Shown: piece after piece, positions 34,681 through 46,909 of the stretch | How positions within the stretch are numbered: position 1 is the first letter of the stretch | Layout: the number at the start of each line of letters is the position of its first letter | Notes under the pieces: model-generated | Told to the model about the DNA's origin: nothing | Database searches by the model: none | What the model saw: the letters and a program-made list of their open reading frames with translations, nothing else | Assembly (NCBI RefSeq): GCF_950023065.1 | Contig: NC_088678.1 | Location: forward strand, 67,114,460 to 67,178,459 | Source of the DNA: Planococcus citri | Taxonomy: Eukaryota > Arthropoda > Insecta > Hemiptera > Pseudococcidae | Length of the DNA stretch: 64,000 nt | Direction of reading: 5' to 3' | Made by a program: the position numbers and the translations under genes

Positions 34681-35645
34681 TTCATGCTGAAAATTGTCGC
34701 TTTTTCTGCAAAAGATTTCTATTGCTCAAAAGTCTCACTTTTTCAAGAAAGATTACGAAAAGGTGCAATCTCCCCCCCCCCCCCAATAATTGAGCAAAAG
34801 TCCTGGTGTTTGCTAAATTTGTCAGTCTTGCTTTTTGCCAAAAATGTTCTAAAATTCTCGCTTTTTCAAGAATTGACAAAAAATTTTGTTTTTCTAGCAA
34901 AATTGTTAAAAAATTTCATTTTTACTTTTTTCCAAGCATTGTTCAGAAGTACCGTTTTTTTTGCCAAAAATTTTCAAAAAATCTCCATATTTAGACAAAT
35001 AACGAAAAAATATGATTTTTTTTTATCAATAAAACTAAAAAATTGCTTGCTATTTTCTAAAGTTTCCAATTTTTCGTTTTAAAACAAAAATTCGTGGTTC
35101 TTATCAAAATTGATGGAAATTTTCACTTTTTCCAAAAATTTTCCCAAGTTTTTCTTTTCTGTCAGAAGTTGCCAAAAAGTATCACTTTTTTGCTGATAAT
35201 CTCCAAAAAGTACTTAGGTACTGCTTTTTGCTGAAATTGCCAAAGTCTTGCTTCTTGTCAAGAAAATTCAAAATTTCTCAATTTTTAACTAAATTCTTAA
35301 AAATTGTTGATTTTTTGATTTTTTGCGAAAAATTCTAAAAAGTTTCAATGTTTTTTCAGAAATTGCCAAAAGCTCTTTTATCTGTTAGAATTATCAAAGT
35401 CTCGCTGTTCGTTAAAAATCGCAAAAATTCTCACTTTGCTGCCACAAATTGCCCAAAAGCGTTGCCTTTTTTAATCAAAAAGTTTTAAAATACCAATTGA
35501 ACTTATTGGGATTAAAAACCAGAACATTTCAATTTAACTATAATGACAATGTTTTGTTTTTTTTCTTTTTGGCTACTTTTTTGAGCTTTTTTGGTTACCT
35601 TACTGAAGTTACTTTTTTTGGAAAAAATTGAATAAGTACGAGCCC
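34680..35645. repeat. Degenerate TTGCCAAAAA/TCTCGCTTTTT array
   Basis: About 1 kb of loosely repeated 30-40-bp units built from GCCAAAAATT, AAAAAGTCTCGC and CTTTTTGCC. It ends in GGTTACCTTACTGAAGTTAC and AATAAGTACGAGC, a terminus it shares with the arrays at 41040-41730 and 44690-45915. Frames read through it give Phe/Lys/Ser-rich products that are not genes. Confidence 0.65.
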
Positions 35646-35904
35646 TGTTATCGTAAGAGTGGTTTTTTGAATGTGTTTTACTTTCAATTACCTATGATGA
35701 ATTACATATTAGGTATGCAGCTTATGAAGAAAATTTGAAAAAATGAGCTTGCAACTGTGACCTTGTATTTTAGCCATAAATTTTCCAAACGATAATGTAC
35801 CTATTACCTATGAATTATCAAGCTGTATTGAAAAAAAATATCCATTTTAAAAATAATTCTACTTCTTGTATTGTACAAATACATACATAGTAAATACATA
35901 TTAA
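35646..35904. other. 3' flank of gene C
   Basis: AT-rich; no gene. Confidence 0.3.
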
Positions 35905-37881
35905 TCATGGTAAAAAAAATCCAATTCCTGTGAAAAATTTCGTAATGAGTTTGGTAGAAAAATTAAAAATTTTCTCGAAATCAATCTCGGGCATCGTAAT
36001 CTTCTTTTCTTCAGACAGTCTTTCAGTACACGGACTTCCTGCAATTAAAGTCTCAATGGCCGATTCGATGCTCTCCACGATCGATTTAGATTGCTCTTCA
36101 TCCAACCTCGTATTGGATTTCGCATCAGTTAGCGAATAATCTTCAAATTTAATCTTCATTTTGCCAACCTTCATGTCTGCTACGGCGTTAACACGATCTG
36201 CCTCGAAAACCAGCTCCGAACGAATTTTATTTCGCGAACAAGAGCAACATTTCGTCAATGTTCCTCGCACATTGGCGAATTGTATTGTGAAAAATTTCGT
36301 CAAATTTGAGCTATCCATCGAAATACCGCGTATGTTCCACGAACTGGTGATAGTTATGTTGGTCAATGTGCCTTCTGTCGATGAAACGTTGCCTGTGTAG
36401 TAGTAGAATACGTCCTGTTGAGTTTTTTCCGATGTGATGGAGTGAAATGAGTTGTAATTTGCGAGGGCGATGGCTTTGTTCGAGTTATATTGCCTGTAAC
36501 TCTTGGTGGTAATCATATTTTCCAAGTATACGTATATGTAAGCTTTCATCACTGGTCTGTTAACCATGTCGTAGGCTGATTTCTTCATGTAAGTTGTGAT
36601 TATCTGTTTTGCTCGGGTTTCTTCGGCTGGTTTTAATTGGTATTGTGGATTGAGTGGTTTGAACTGGAATTTAGAATATTTTATTAGTAGATATTTTCGA
36701 TTGGATGAAGATTTTATTAATTTATAAAAATTCAAGTCCATATTATTATACCTCAATTTGGTCGAGATTTTGAATTTCTGTTCTGTAATTACGAGGCTCG
36801 TATAGTGATGTCTTGATCTTGACGTTGAATGGATTGACTTCACTTGCAATGTATTGATCAGAATGGCCCAGATATGCTTTTAATGATATTGATCCTACTT
36901 CGAAAAAAATATCCATTTCCTGTAACACACAAATATCGTGTTTAATGTTTATTCAATCACTAAATTGCTGGGTTTATTTTGAAAATGTGTATGAAAAAGC
37001 TTCACTTACTGATGGACTATTGACAGGTGTGAAGAGTATCTGGAATTTTGGAAATTGCAACAAATTGAATTCCATTGTAATATTTTGAACAGGAGTTTCT
37101 CGAACATCATCGAAAGTATGTGTATGAATATGAGTGTATTGGCGATCCTTCGTATTCATTGGCCATGCTGGTTCACCTTCAGGTTCGAAGTAATTTGTCT
37201 TCAACTTGGCCAAGGTTTCGGTTAAATATTTTGTCACATTTGTCGTTATATCGATGCCTTGTTCAGGAGAAATGGTTTCGATTATGGGAGTATTTTCTGT
37301 AACAAATTCATTGAAAAAGTTCAGAGCTTTGCTAAGGGGTTTGAAAAGTGTTCAATATACATAATTATATTTTCTTCGTAGCATTTGGTCTTCGTTAAAT
37401 TAAAATTGGATGAAATTTTGATTACTGATTTACCTAGAACATGTCAAGACCTATCTGTAATGCTAAATTTTAGCTTCTTGAATTGATTTTTGGTTTTTTG
37501 AAAATTTTTTAGAAGTTTAAAAGGTGCATTTTCGGACGAAAATTCTGGATCTGTGAAATCTTTGAAATTAGATAGCTATGTATATTTTGAGTAAAAATTC
37601 TAAACAAACTAATTCGCCACATGAAATAATTACTTTTCGATCGATTCTTTCCTTTTACAAATTATTTTAGTGAACTCTTCCTAGCTCGAATTCAATGAAA
37701 ACTTCAATTTAGTTATTTACGTTGCTCAATGACCCATTATCACCAAATTTGGTGCTACCCTAATTATGCTTTTGTCATTAGGATTGACAAAAAGTGAGGT
37801 AGGTGCTTACATTTTAGAAATGAAAACATTACCTGCGAATGAAAACCAGATCATAAAAATTATCCACGGTGTGAAATTCAT
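35905..37881 (-). CDS. Gene C: secreted protein of the tandem family, four exons
   Basis: Exons: 37833-37881 (MNFTPWIIFMIWFSFA plus G), 37010-37296 (starts ENTPIIETIS, includes DITTNVTKYLTETLAKL), 36752-36919 (starts EMDIFFEVGSISLKAYLG) and 35905-36663 (starts FKPLNPQYQLKPAEETRAKQ). Phases 1/0/0 give 420 residues. The core reads FYYYTGNVSST, LTNITITSSWNIRGIS, FFTIQFANVRGTLTKC, LVFEADRVNAVADM, MKIKFEDYSLTDAKSN and SIVESIESAIETL. It has an unusual cysteine pair CCSC in mid-exon 4 and a hydrophobic end GIGFFLP. Nearest relative is gene B. Function unknown; predicted secreted and N-glycosylated. Confidence 0.78.
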
Positions 37882-38454
37882 AGCAACTGCACCTAAAATG
37901 CACACTTTTCACAACAAAATGATCTTAACGAATGAGGCTGAGCTGATATTTCACGCGCGTGTTTTAATTTCAATGTTGTTTTTTTTCTTATCATCAGTAT
38001 GAAAAGGTACACAGTTCATGGTTTTGATAATAAATGCCCAATTTATTTTTGAAAATAGTTTCATTCAATTTTTCTGTGTTGGTTTAGTAAATCGCTGTTA
38101 TCATTTTTTACGCGCCTGCGTCAAGAACAAATATTTAGAAATTCAATGTGAATTTAATTATGATGTAATTAATCGAGAGCAAAATGGTAGTTTGGTTTGA
38201 TTAATTTTACTGTTAATAATGGAATCATTTGAGGTGTCTGGGTCGATTTCAAGGAGCGTATTTAAAAATTTACAAATAAAATAATCAATCGCATTTCACG
38301 AAGGTTTTTATTTCATTACAGAATGAGTCATCTAAAACAAGAGCATTGTCAACTGAATCAATATTAATTTTTTTCTTCTTTGAAGAAAGCGTTCCACATC
38401 AGGAGAATCGAAAACTGCTCAATTATCGTGTGTATGTCTATTGGCCAGTGCATG
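37882..38454. other. Intergenic between C and D
   Basis: Should hold gene C's promoter. A short plus-strand frame at 38018-38200 has no support. Confidence 0.35.
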
Positions 38455-41400
38455 TTATGGCTTTGTGAGATACAATGTTTTGCATGTATTTAAATGTGTT
38501 TGTTCCTTAGACATTGTACCTTCTGTATGGTCTAAAACTTGCTCCTTGAGAGTACCTGTTTTGAGCATCGGTATTTTCTTCTCGACTAATAAACGCAAAC
38601 ACTTGGAATATAATTCAAGCGATTTCGCGATATCCGATTCAATTGCTCGGATAATAATTTCAGACTCATTATTCGATAACGTCTGATTGGATTCGGTATT
38701 CGTAACCGAATAACGTCCAAATTTAAAATTAATCTTGTCACTTTTGTAATCCGTCGAAACACTGACGTTTTCTGCGTCGAAACTCAATTCCCTTCGAGAT
38801 GAACCTTTTTCCGAGAAAGTCTGTACCATGGTTCCGTGCACTGGGCTCATTTGCATTTTGAGAAAATCGCCGGATGTGTTGAAAACGTCTATCGTGAAGT
38901 TCTCTATGTTCCATAATCCTGCGATGTTTACTTTTCTCAAGAAGGATTCATTTGATAGGATTGAGATCTCTTTTATGGAGTAAAAATGGTTTTGGGTGTG
39001 TTGTGGAAACACACCGAAACCGAAAGGTTTGAAAAATATGGTTTTAAATGCATCGTCATTTTGAGTTCTTGTTCTGAGTTCGAATGTTGTCTTCATGTGT
39101 TGTTTGATTTTTTCTTTTATCTGGAGTTCTTTATCTGGTTCATATTTATGGTCTTTGGTGATTAGTTTGATCTGAAATTACATAGAAATCATCGTTGATC
39201 AACGAGTTCAGATTCGTGTGAATAAAATTACCTAGTCTGCTATTTTTTTTTTTTTGTTATGTATGCTTACGTTTTGTTGGTTGATGTAGTGGTCAGTGGT
39301 CGCGTTATTTGACCATTTTGGTGCAAAAAAAGTTGAATTTAAGAGAAACTGTTCAGTTGCGAAACAATCATTTGAATTTTGAAGACAGCCTTCAAAAGAT
39401 ACCGCTACATTTTCCCATATCATCTGAAATACAAATAAGTATAGATCAATATGCAGCGTAGCTATTGAATAAAAAGTTATAAGTGCCTACATAAATGTAG
39501 GACATATTTTTTTAAAAAATTTGTGTAAGAAAACTTTTCAACAAAATTCTTCAAAAAATTCAAGAACGAACTGGCCTGTGATGGCGAATTTTCAGTCACC
39601 CCCCCCCCCTCGTTGAAGAAACTTCTAGTTCTGTTCCTGTAAGGTTGACTTTTATTTGTGCAAAATTGCATAAAAAAGCAAAAACAAAAATCAATTGCAC
39701 AACTTGCATTTACATAAGTATCCGAACATGAGAAAAAACAGGAGGAAAAAGATTCTGGAAGGGAGAGGTAAAATTTTTGAGGGCTCCATTCGGTGCATTC
39801 GCCAGGGGCCCCTACCGACCCAATCAAATTCTTGAAAAAAACATTTTCAAAATTTTAGGTACTAAAATCAGGTACTTACCTACCTTTTTTTCATAAAAAA
39901 TTTTCAAAAATTCATTTTTTCCCAATTTTGGCTAATTTTTTTGAAGAAAAATAATGTTAATAAAATCAGCAGTAAGTAAATAATTACATAATTGTGATCT
40001 GTCACGAGAAAACCAGGTTAGTGTCCAAAACGTAAATTTTACAGGGCGGGCATTTGAAGTTTTGAAGCTATGTGTTCGGCGATCTATGATTCGTAGGTCC
40101 GTGAAACTTGGACCACTTTTGGCCACAAGGGGTGCCAACATGACCTGACATTTTTTTTCAAAATCAGGGTTGGCAAAGGCCGATAATCGAAATTTCCCCA
40201 AATCGATTTTTTCGTTTTTTCGTAAATTTCGCGCCGAAAATTTCGCGAAAACTACTCAGAATGAATTATTAATATAAAATAAAGTTATTTATTGAGTTTT
40301 TAAATTTTTTCAAAAATTTTGTTCAAGTTGAAAAGAGTTGATTTTTCCAGCTTAAGCCTCATTCAAATTTCAATAAAATGGCACTAATCCTCAAAATGTG
40401 GGCCGATTGCCCCAAGAATTTGCATATTGACTCCCTAAAACATACTTTTCAAGAAAATCACAAAAAAAAATTTTTTTAAACTTTTTTTGTAGTTGCTCTA
40501 TTTTTTTAACCTTGAATTTAGGGTCAAAAGAATCGTTCGCGAACGTTTTAACCACCACTGGCGAAATCTGCACACTGAGTACATACTACCAACATCCATA
40601 AAAAAAAACAAATCGATTTTTTGGACACTAACCTGGTTTTCTCGTGACAGATCACAATTATGTGAATTTGAAAATAAATATGCAATTGTAATTACATTTT
40701 TATTCTTTTCAAACTGGTTACACTGCCCTTTCAGCGTTACGGTTACAAACTCCTACCTTTGGCTAAAATTGAGAGATTAAATGGAAAAGGGGCCTTAGTC
40801 AAATTTTTTTTTACTGAATTTTACAAGTTCAAATAGACGAATTTTTTTTCTATAAGCAAAAATTTTCCAGTTCGTTTTTTTTTTTTTTCATCGAAGAACA
40901 CTTTAATAGGTATCATTGAATTGAATACCTACTTATAATATTCAGAACTGTAAAAACCAGAAAAACAAAAAAACTGACCAAGGCCTCTTTTCCATGGAAC
41001 TTCTCATCTCTCAATATTATCAAGTATAAAATTCTCGCTCTGTTTCGGTCTATCGCTTTTTGTCAAAATTTTTCAAAAAAAAAAAATCATTTTTCCAAAC
41101 AAAAAATTGCAAAAAATCTCTATTTCCAAAAAGTCTTGCTTTTTGCCAAAAAATTGACAAACCTCACTTGTCACCAAATTACTAAAAAAGCTCTTTTTTT
41201 GGTCTTAAAATATTAAATATTGCTGTAAAATTTCCCTTATTTCCCAAAAATAACTGAAAATTGTCGCTTTTTTGATAATAATTTCATAAAGTACCTATCA
41301 ATTTTTTTCAATAATATTCTAAATTCTCGTGTTTTTTTTCCAAAAATTACCAAAAAACTCGATCTGCCTTTTGTTAAAATTGTCAAAATCTTGCTTTCAC

Positions 41401-42370
41401 GCCTGACATTGTATAAAAAATTGCCAAAAAGTGTTGCTTTATTGCCAACAAATTGCGAAATACTTTCAATTTCCTGACAAAAATTTTGAAAAAATATCAT
41501 ATTTTTTTCAAGTTTAATTGCTCAAAAGTCTAATTGTCAAAATTTCAATCGAGTTTCATTATTAAAGAATTTGAATTTTCATTGTTTCATAATTTTTTTT
41601 ACATCTTTTGGTTTTTTTGTGATTTTTTTTTACATTAAAATGCTTTGCTCACGTTTTGAACGGTTTTGGTTTCTGAAGTTGTTTTTTTTTCTGGGGGGGG
41701 GGGGGGGGTGTTAAGTACGAGCTGTATACTTTGACCATACAGAAAAAATATTTTTGACCTTGGAATGTGGAACAAAACGAAAAAAAATTCGAAGTGTCAA
41801 GTTGAAAACCCCCAGCTCAAAGATTCGAGTGTTTTCTTATCAGTGATAAGTTTATATGTAAAATTTCTGACGTGAGATGTTGGGCAAATACTATTTTCAC
41901 CTACCTCGAAAACGTCACTGGCGTACTCATATTTGACTCGAAATTGTGTCGATGGCAACTTTTCGATTATTATTGTAACGTTGTGTAATAATTCGTCCTT
42001 GCTATTTTTCTCAAACAGTTCGGTCGTATTGTAATCTGATATATTGAAATTGCTGGCGTGTTGAAGAATTGTCGAAATGTAAATATTTATATCTTGTGTG
42101 ACATCGTTATCCTGAAGAGATGTGGGTTGACTCGTGTTCGTAGGTGCATTTTCTGGATTTTAAGACAATCAGTTGATATAATTTAAAAAAAAAATAAAAA
42201 ACATGTTGGTTAATTTGTATGTTTAAACGGAGATTCGTTACTTGCTGTATATATAATGTAGGTATGGATTAGTTGAGATAAATCAAAGAAAATTACATCA
42301 ATTATGTGATATTACCTGTGCATACGAACAGCAGTATAGCGCAAAAGATGTGCACTATTATAAACTTCAT
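38455..42370 (-). CDS. Gene D: secreted protein of the tandem family, four exons
   Basis: Exons: 42316-42370 (MKFIIVHIFCAILLFVCT plus G), 41905-42152 (starts ENAPTNTSQPTS, has NDVTQDINIYISTIL), 39271-39423 (starts MIWENVAVSFEGCL, ends YINQQN) and 38455-39171 (starts IKLITKDHKYEPDKE). Phases 1/0/0 give 390 residues. Core: NHFYSIKEISILS, LRKVNIAGLWNIENFTI, FLKMQMSPVHGTMVQTF, ELSFDAENVSVSTD, INFKFGRYSVTNTESNQTL and IIIRAIESDIA, then an extended tail beyond that of E and F. Intron 2 (39424-41904) holds an inverted-repeat pair and a TTGCCAAAAA array. Groups with E, F and G. Confidence 0.77.
39987..40662. repeat. 44-bp perfect inverted-repeat pair, 676 bp overall
   Basis: 39987-40030 (CATAATTGTGATCTGTCACG onward to AGTGTCCAAAA) is the exact inverse of 40619-40662. 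The ends of the repeats are not bordered by an obvious target duplication. The interior has no coding frame. It may be a MITE or two opposed copies of a repeat in gene D intron 2. Confidence 0.55.
41040..41730. repeat. Degenerate TTGCCAAAAA array in gene D intron 2
   Basis: Same repeat family as 34680-35645, ending in TTTGGTTTCTGAAGTTG, a long G-run (about 41692-41708) and TTAAGTACGAGC. It ends about 175 bp from exon 2 of gene D. Confidence 0.6.
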
Positions 42371-42876
42371 GTTTTTTTCACGTTGAAAATTAGAAAAATT
42401 TACACCTTTTGAAAGAAACTTTTTGAATGTTTCGTCAGGTAAAGGAGATCACGTACTTATTTATGTACCTACTTTTCAGTGCGAAAATTTCTAAATAACG
42501 TTATCTATCGAAATGGGCATTTGTTTGAATCATGAAACAAGCACATTAAATTAGGCATTATCGTAATTGCTTCTCATGTTAGTGAGAACATTCGTTTTTT
42601 TTTTTTTTTTTCGTTATCTATCTATAATTTATCGCTGTAGGTGTAGGCTAAGAACGTAGTTTGTAACTTTTTTTTATCGATTAATGAGATATTTGGCAAA
42701 TCCATTAATTTTTATTGGAAACTTTAACAATTTCTCAACAACACGAGTAAGTATAGGAAATAACGTAGAAAAATTTTCATAACCTTATCTACCTTTGAAA
42801 CACCGAATAGATTTTTAAAAATAATCGATTGGAGATTGATATTGATGTTTTTTGTTTTTTATTTTCTCGATGTGAA
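42371..42876. other. Intergenic between D and E
   Basis: Upstream of gene D's start; T-run at about 42598-42611. No gene. Confidence 0.35.
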
Positions 42877-45800
42877 TTATAATCCACAAATTTGCGAATA
42901 TTTTTCTACTACAGTGGCGTTTTTCGCTGATTCTCTTATTGAAATCATAATAACTGATTCAATTCTCTCGATAATCAATTCGGACTGGTCATTGGATAAA
43001 GGCTTGTTGGATTCAGTCTCCGCAACCGAATACCTTTCTAATTTGAAACTGTTTTTGTCAGGATTCTGATAACCCAAAACGCTAATACTGTCGGCGTTGA
43101 AACTCAATCGGGTAGGTTTCCCATTCTTCGAGGAAATGGTCTGCATCATGGTTCCTTGCACACCGCTCATTTGAATATTGACGAGAGGTTCCGGATTGTA
43201 AGGTTCAGCAGTGATGTTATGTATATTCCATAATCCTTTGATGCTTACATTTCTCAAGTCAATAGATGGAATACTGTTTATAAAGTAATAATGCTTTTGC
43301 GTATTGTGTTGTAAAAAAGTATTGAAACCGGGTGTTTTTGAAAAAACTTCCTTCATTTTGACCGCTGTTTCATTTGTGCCAGATGAAAGTTTGAGGAGTG
43401 ATGATTTCAGGAGTGATTTGAATTCTTTTACGAGTTGGTTTTCTGTGCTTGGTTCGAGTGTGTGGTCATTGGTGAGTAGTTTGATCTGCAGAATGGAAAA
43501 TTATATCGTTGATTTGAATTCGAAACATTTATTTTGATGAAGAAATTATTTTCTTGAGGCAAGTTCGGGTGATCGATTGTTGTATGTACTTACGTTTTGT
43601 TGATCTATATCGTGGTAATCTATGGTCGAGTTGTTGGGCCCTTCTGATGCAGTTTCGTATAAATTCAAGAGGAACGATTCAGTTGCAATTGAATTATTTG
43701 ATGATCGAAGGTAGCCTTTCACAGTTACTAATGCGTTCTCGAAAACTGTACGTACCTACGAGTGCATTAAATAAGTAAAATGAATACCATAACAGAAAGG
43801 TATATCCCGACAACCATAACATTTTTCAATCAGGCAGAGCTAAATCAAGCAGAAATACAATCTTCAGCTACATTTTAAGTGCTTGAGTCCATTTTGAGGC
43901 TTTTTAGTGAATTTTTGAAAATCAAAGTTGTGCCAAAAATGGAGAAAAAAACCAAAATGTTGCAAAATTTACATTTAAAGATGAAACTCTCTTGATAGTA
44001 TCCTGATTTCAATTCGATGAATCGACTGAAGATGGTTTCAAGCCGTTTTGAAGCCTTCAGAGATATTCTGAGTATTCCAGTTTTTGAAATCTGACCAAAT
44101 CCACTTGAAAAACTGAAAATTCCAAAATATTTCTGGAGGATTAAGAATGACTTGGAACCATGTCCAGTGGACTCAGAATGTTTAAATTAGGATATGAAGT
44201 GAATTTTAGGCGGGTTTATTTTTAATCAAATATAGTCAGGTGGAGAAAATTTTGGATTTGTATTATTGGCAAAGTTGATTTTTGAAAATTTATGCGTACC
44301 TAAAACGATAGAAATGATTGATGGGTAATCCATTACTAATTTTTTTAAAAGCTGAAAACTCCAAAAATTCATTGATGGCGTTTAGATGCCATCAATCGAT
44401 TTGAAAAGTCGAAAACGAGTTATAGTTTTCAGTTCTCTAGACAGCATATTTTTTTTAAATTTTTATATTTTCCATTTGAAATGGGTATTTTGGTAACTTT
44501 GTCAAAAATTCTCCAAAAATTGTAAACTTGAATCAAGCTCTCCCGAGCAAAAAGTTCTCTACCGATTGAAATACGTAGGTAGGTACCTACTTTTTGAGTA
44601 AAATATTTTCAAACCCACCAAACTGTGCTGATTTTTCTTGTTTTGTTTTTTATTTTTTTATAAAATTTATTGCTACATATTTACAGAACTTGGATCAGGT
44701 TACTTTTTGAAAAATTTTTCAAAATCTAGTTTTTCCAAATCTCAGCTCTACTTTGTCAAGAAAACAAGAAAAAATGTCTTGCTTTTTGTTAAGTATTCTA
44801 ATAACAAAATTAGGTTTGCCTTTTCAAAGTTGTCCAAAAGCCTGGTTTCTTGCAAAAAATTCCAAAAGGTGTTGATTTTTTCCAAAAATCTCACTTTTAT
44901 TGCAGGAATTATCAGAAATAGCAAAAAAGTTTTTTTTTGTTATTATTAGTTGCCAAAAAATCTTGCTTTTTGCTAAAATTGTGAAATGTCTTGCTTTTTT
45001 GCAAAAAAGTTGACCAAACATCTCCCTGTTTAGCAAAATTGCTGAAAAATCGCATGTTTTTTCTCAAAAATTGAGCTCTCTAAAGTTGAACACCACCAAA
45101 ACGTCCTGCTTCTTACCAAATAAGTAGGTACATAGTTGCAAAATGAATAACCCTAATCCAACTTTTTTGGCAAAATTTGCGAAAAAATATTTACTTTTTT
45201 ACCAATATTACCAAAAAGTCTTGTGTTTTGGTGAAATGTCGATCTTTTTTTTTCTCAACAAAACAAGGCTCGCTTTTTTGCAGAAAATTTTGTAAAAATA
45301 TTACTTTATTTGCCGATAATTCGCAAAGAATCCTGCAAAAATTGTCAATGTCTTGCATTTTTCTAAAAATTCCAGTTTTTCATTTTGCAGATTTACTGTC
45401 AAAAATCCCGCTTTTTTAGCAAATAAATTTCCAAGAAGTTTCATTTTATTGCCAAAAATAGCTAAAAGTTGTGTTTTTCTGCAAAAAAATCCAAAGTCTC
45501 TTTCTTTTTCAAATTGTCTTAATACGTCGCCTTTTCTTTTTCTGACATGGACTAAAGTTTCGCTTTTTGCCAGAAATTGCAAAATTTTCACTTTGTTTTC
45601 CCAAATTTTCAAAAAATCTTGTTTTTTTAAGTCAAAAAGTTGCAAAATAAATTTTTTTAGCAAAAATTGCGAAAAAGTATAATTTATTTGTCACTGAGAT
45701 TGCCAAATGGTCCTGCTTTTTTCTGGAATGGTTCAAGTTTCTATCGAGTTTGATTTTTAGATCTGAACAAAAAGTTCTTGTTTTTTAGGTAGGTATTAGG

Positions 45801-46363
45801 TATTTTTTTTCCAGAATCAAGTAGAATGTTTTGACACTTTTTTTGTTAATTTTTCGAGCGTTTTTGGTTACTGAAGTTACCTTTTTTTTGAAAAAAATAA
45901 TGAGTACGAGCTTACATGGAGTAGTCTCTGAATCTGAAACAGTGTTTTAATGTCGAAGAGTTTTCACTTACTTCGAAAACGTCGCCATATATGAATTGAA
46001 ATTTCGCTGGTGACGATTGCTGTACTCGTGCTGTTACGTTATGAAGTAATCCATTTTCACTTTGTATCATGGGGTAGTAATTTACATTATTCGGAGGATT
46101 CGAACTGTTTTGTATGGTTTCGCTAAGGACTTTAAAAATAACTGAAAAGTAGCCATTTATCGCTTCTGTAACGTCGCGTTCTTGACATGAATTCGAATCA
46201 CTCGTGCTTGTGCTCGTGGGCGCATTTTCTGCGTCAAATAATGCATTGAAATAGTGAATCAAGTTGCGTATTCGTTTCTTAGTGCAGATAGAAAAGCAAT
46301 TATTTATTACTTACCTGCGAATACAAACAAAAGCGATGTACAAATGAAAATGATAGAATTCAT
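42877..46363 (-). CDS. Gene E: secreted protein of the tandem family, four exons
   Basis: Exons: 46315-46363 (MNSIIFICTSLLFVFA plus G), 45972-46228 (starts ENAPTSTSTSDSNSC, has DVTEAINGYFSVIF), 43594-43755 (starts VRTVFENALVTVKGYL, ends DYHDIDQQN) and 42877-43485 (starts IKLLTNDHTLEPSTENQ). Phases 1/0/0 give 358 residues. Core: QKHYYFINSIPSID, LRNVSIKGLWNIHNIT, VNIQMSGVQGTMMQTI, RLSFNADSISVLG, FKLERYSVAETESNKPL and LIIERIESVIMISI. Intron 2 contains a 300-bp-type repeat and a TTGCCAAAAA array. Exon 3's acceptor (CTCGTAG) is the least certain border; it adds two residues relative to D. Confidence 0.77.
43860..44600. repeat. Dispersed 300-bp-family repeat in gene E intron 2
   Basis: Shares wording with 22990-24960, such as TGAGGCTTTTTAGTGAATTTTTGAAAATC-type and AGCCTTCAGAGATATT phrases. 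Strongly degenerate. Confidence 0.4.
44690..45915. repeat. Degenerate TTGCCAAAAA array in gene E intron 2
   Basis: The longest complete array (about 1.2 kb), with units like TTGCCAAAAAGTCTTGCTTT. It ends in TTTTTGGTTACTGAAGTTACC and AATGAGTACGAGC, about 60 bp from exon 2. It has the same intron position and terminus as the array in gene D. Confidence 0.62.
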
Positions 46364-46909
46364 AGCACATTGAAAAAAAAACACATTTTTCATCATCGAG
46401 TTAACTCGATGAATGATTCGTTTGCTAGATAAGTAGATTAAATTCATGAATCACTGTTCGAACGATAAGGAAAATACTTCCGGAGGCCGGTAGATTCGGT
46501 TGTGCTTTTTTTTTAGTACTTATGTAGGTCTAATGGTGTCAAATTTTTGATACAGGCGTTTATCGATGCTCTCAATATCGACATGTTTTCGTATCATTTC
46601 AAGTGGCATAGTTTTCAGTAGACTAAGGAAAAAATTTTGGATTCATATTTTGGAAAATTCAAAGTCCCATAGGACTCCCAATTTTTGATTTGTGTATCTA
46701 GCCCAATTTTTTTTTTGGAAGGCACCCTCCAAGTCTCCCTATTCTGGTGAAAAAAAAACCTGGAAATTGATCACTTAAGGTAGGTATTTTTTTAAACAAT
46801 ACCTGGGTACGAGAAAACAAAAAATTTCATGCTGAAAGAGTTGCATTTTATATACTGAAAAAATACAAGAATAAATAATATTCTAGATATTTAAGAATAC
46901 TTTACTTTT
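46364..46909. other. Intergenic between E and F
   Basis: Contains GATGAATGATTCGTTTG at about 46410, similar to the upstream flank of gene F (about 49275), a possible shared promoter-proximal element. No gene. Confidence 0.35.

Noticed and set aside
34680..35645. CRISPR-like look of regularly spaced repeats
   Set aside because: Units vary in length and sequence, spacers are not unique, and the context is eukaryotic.
44638..45682. Overlapping frames on both strands with Phe/Lys/Ser repeats
   Set aside because: Repeat-array translation inside gene E intron 2.
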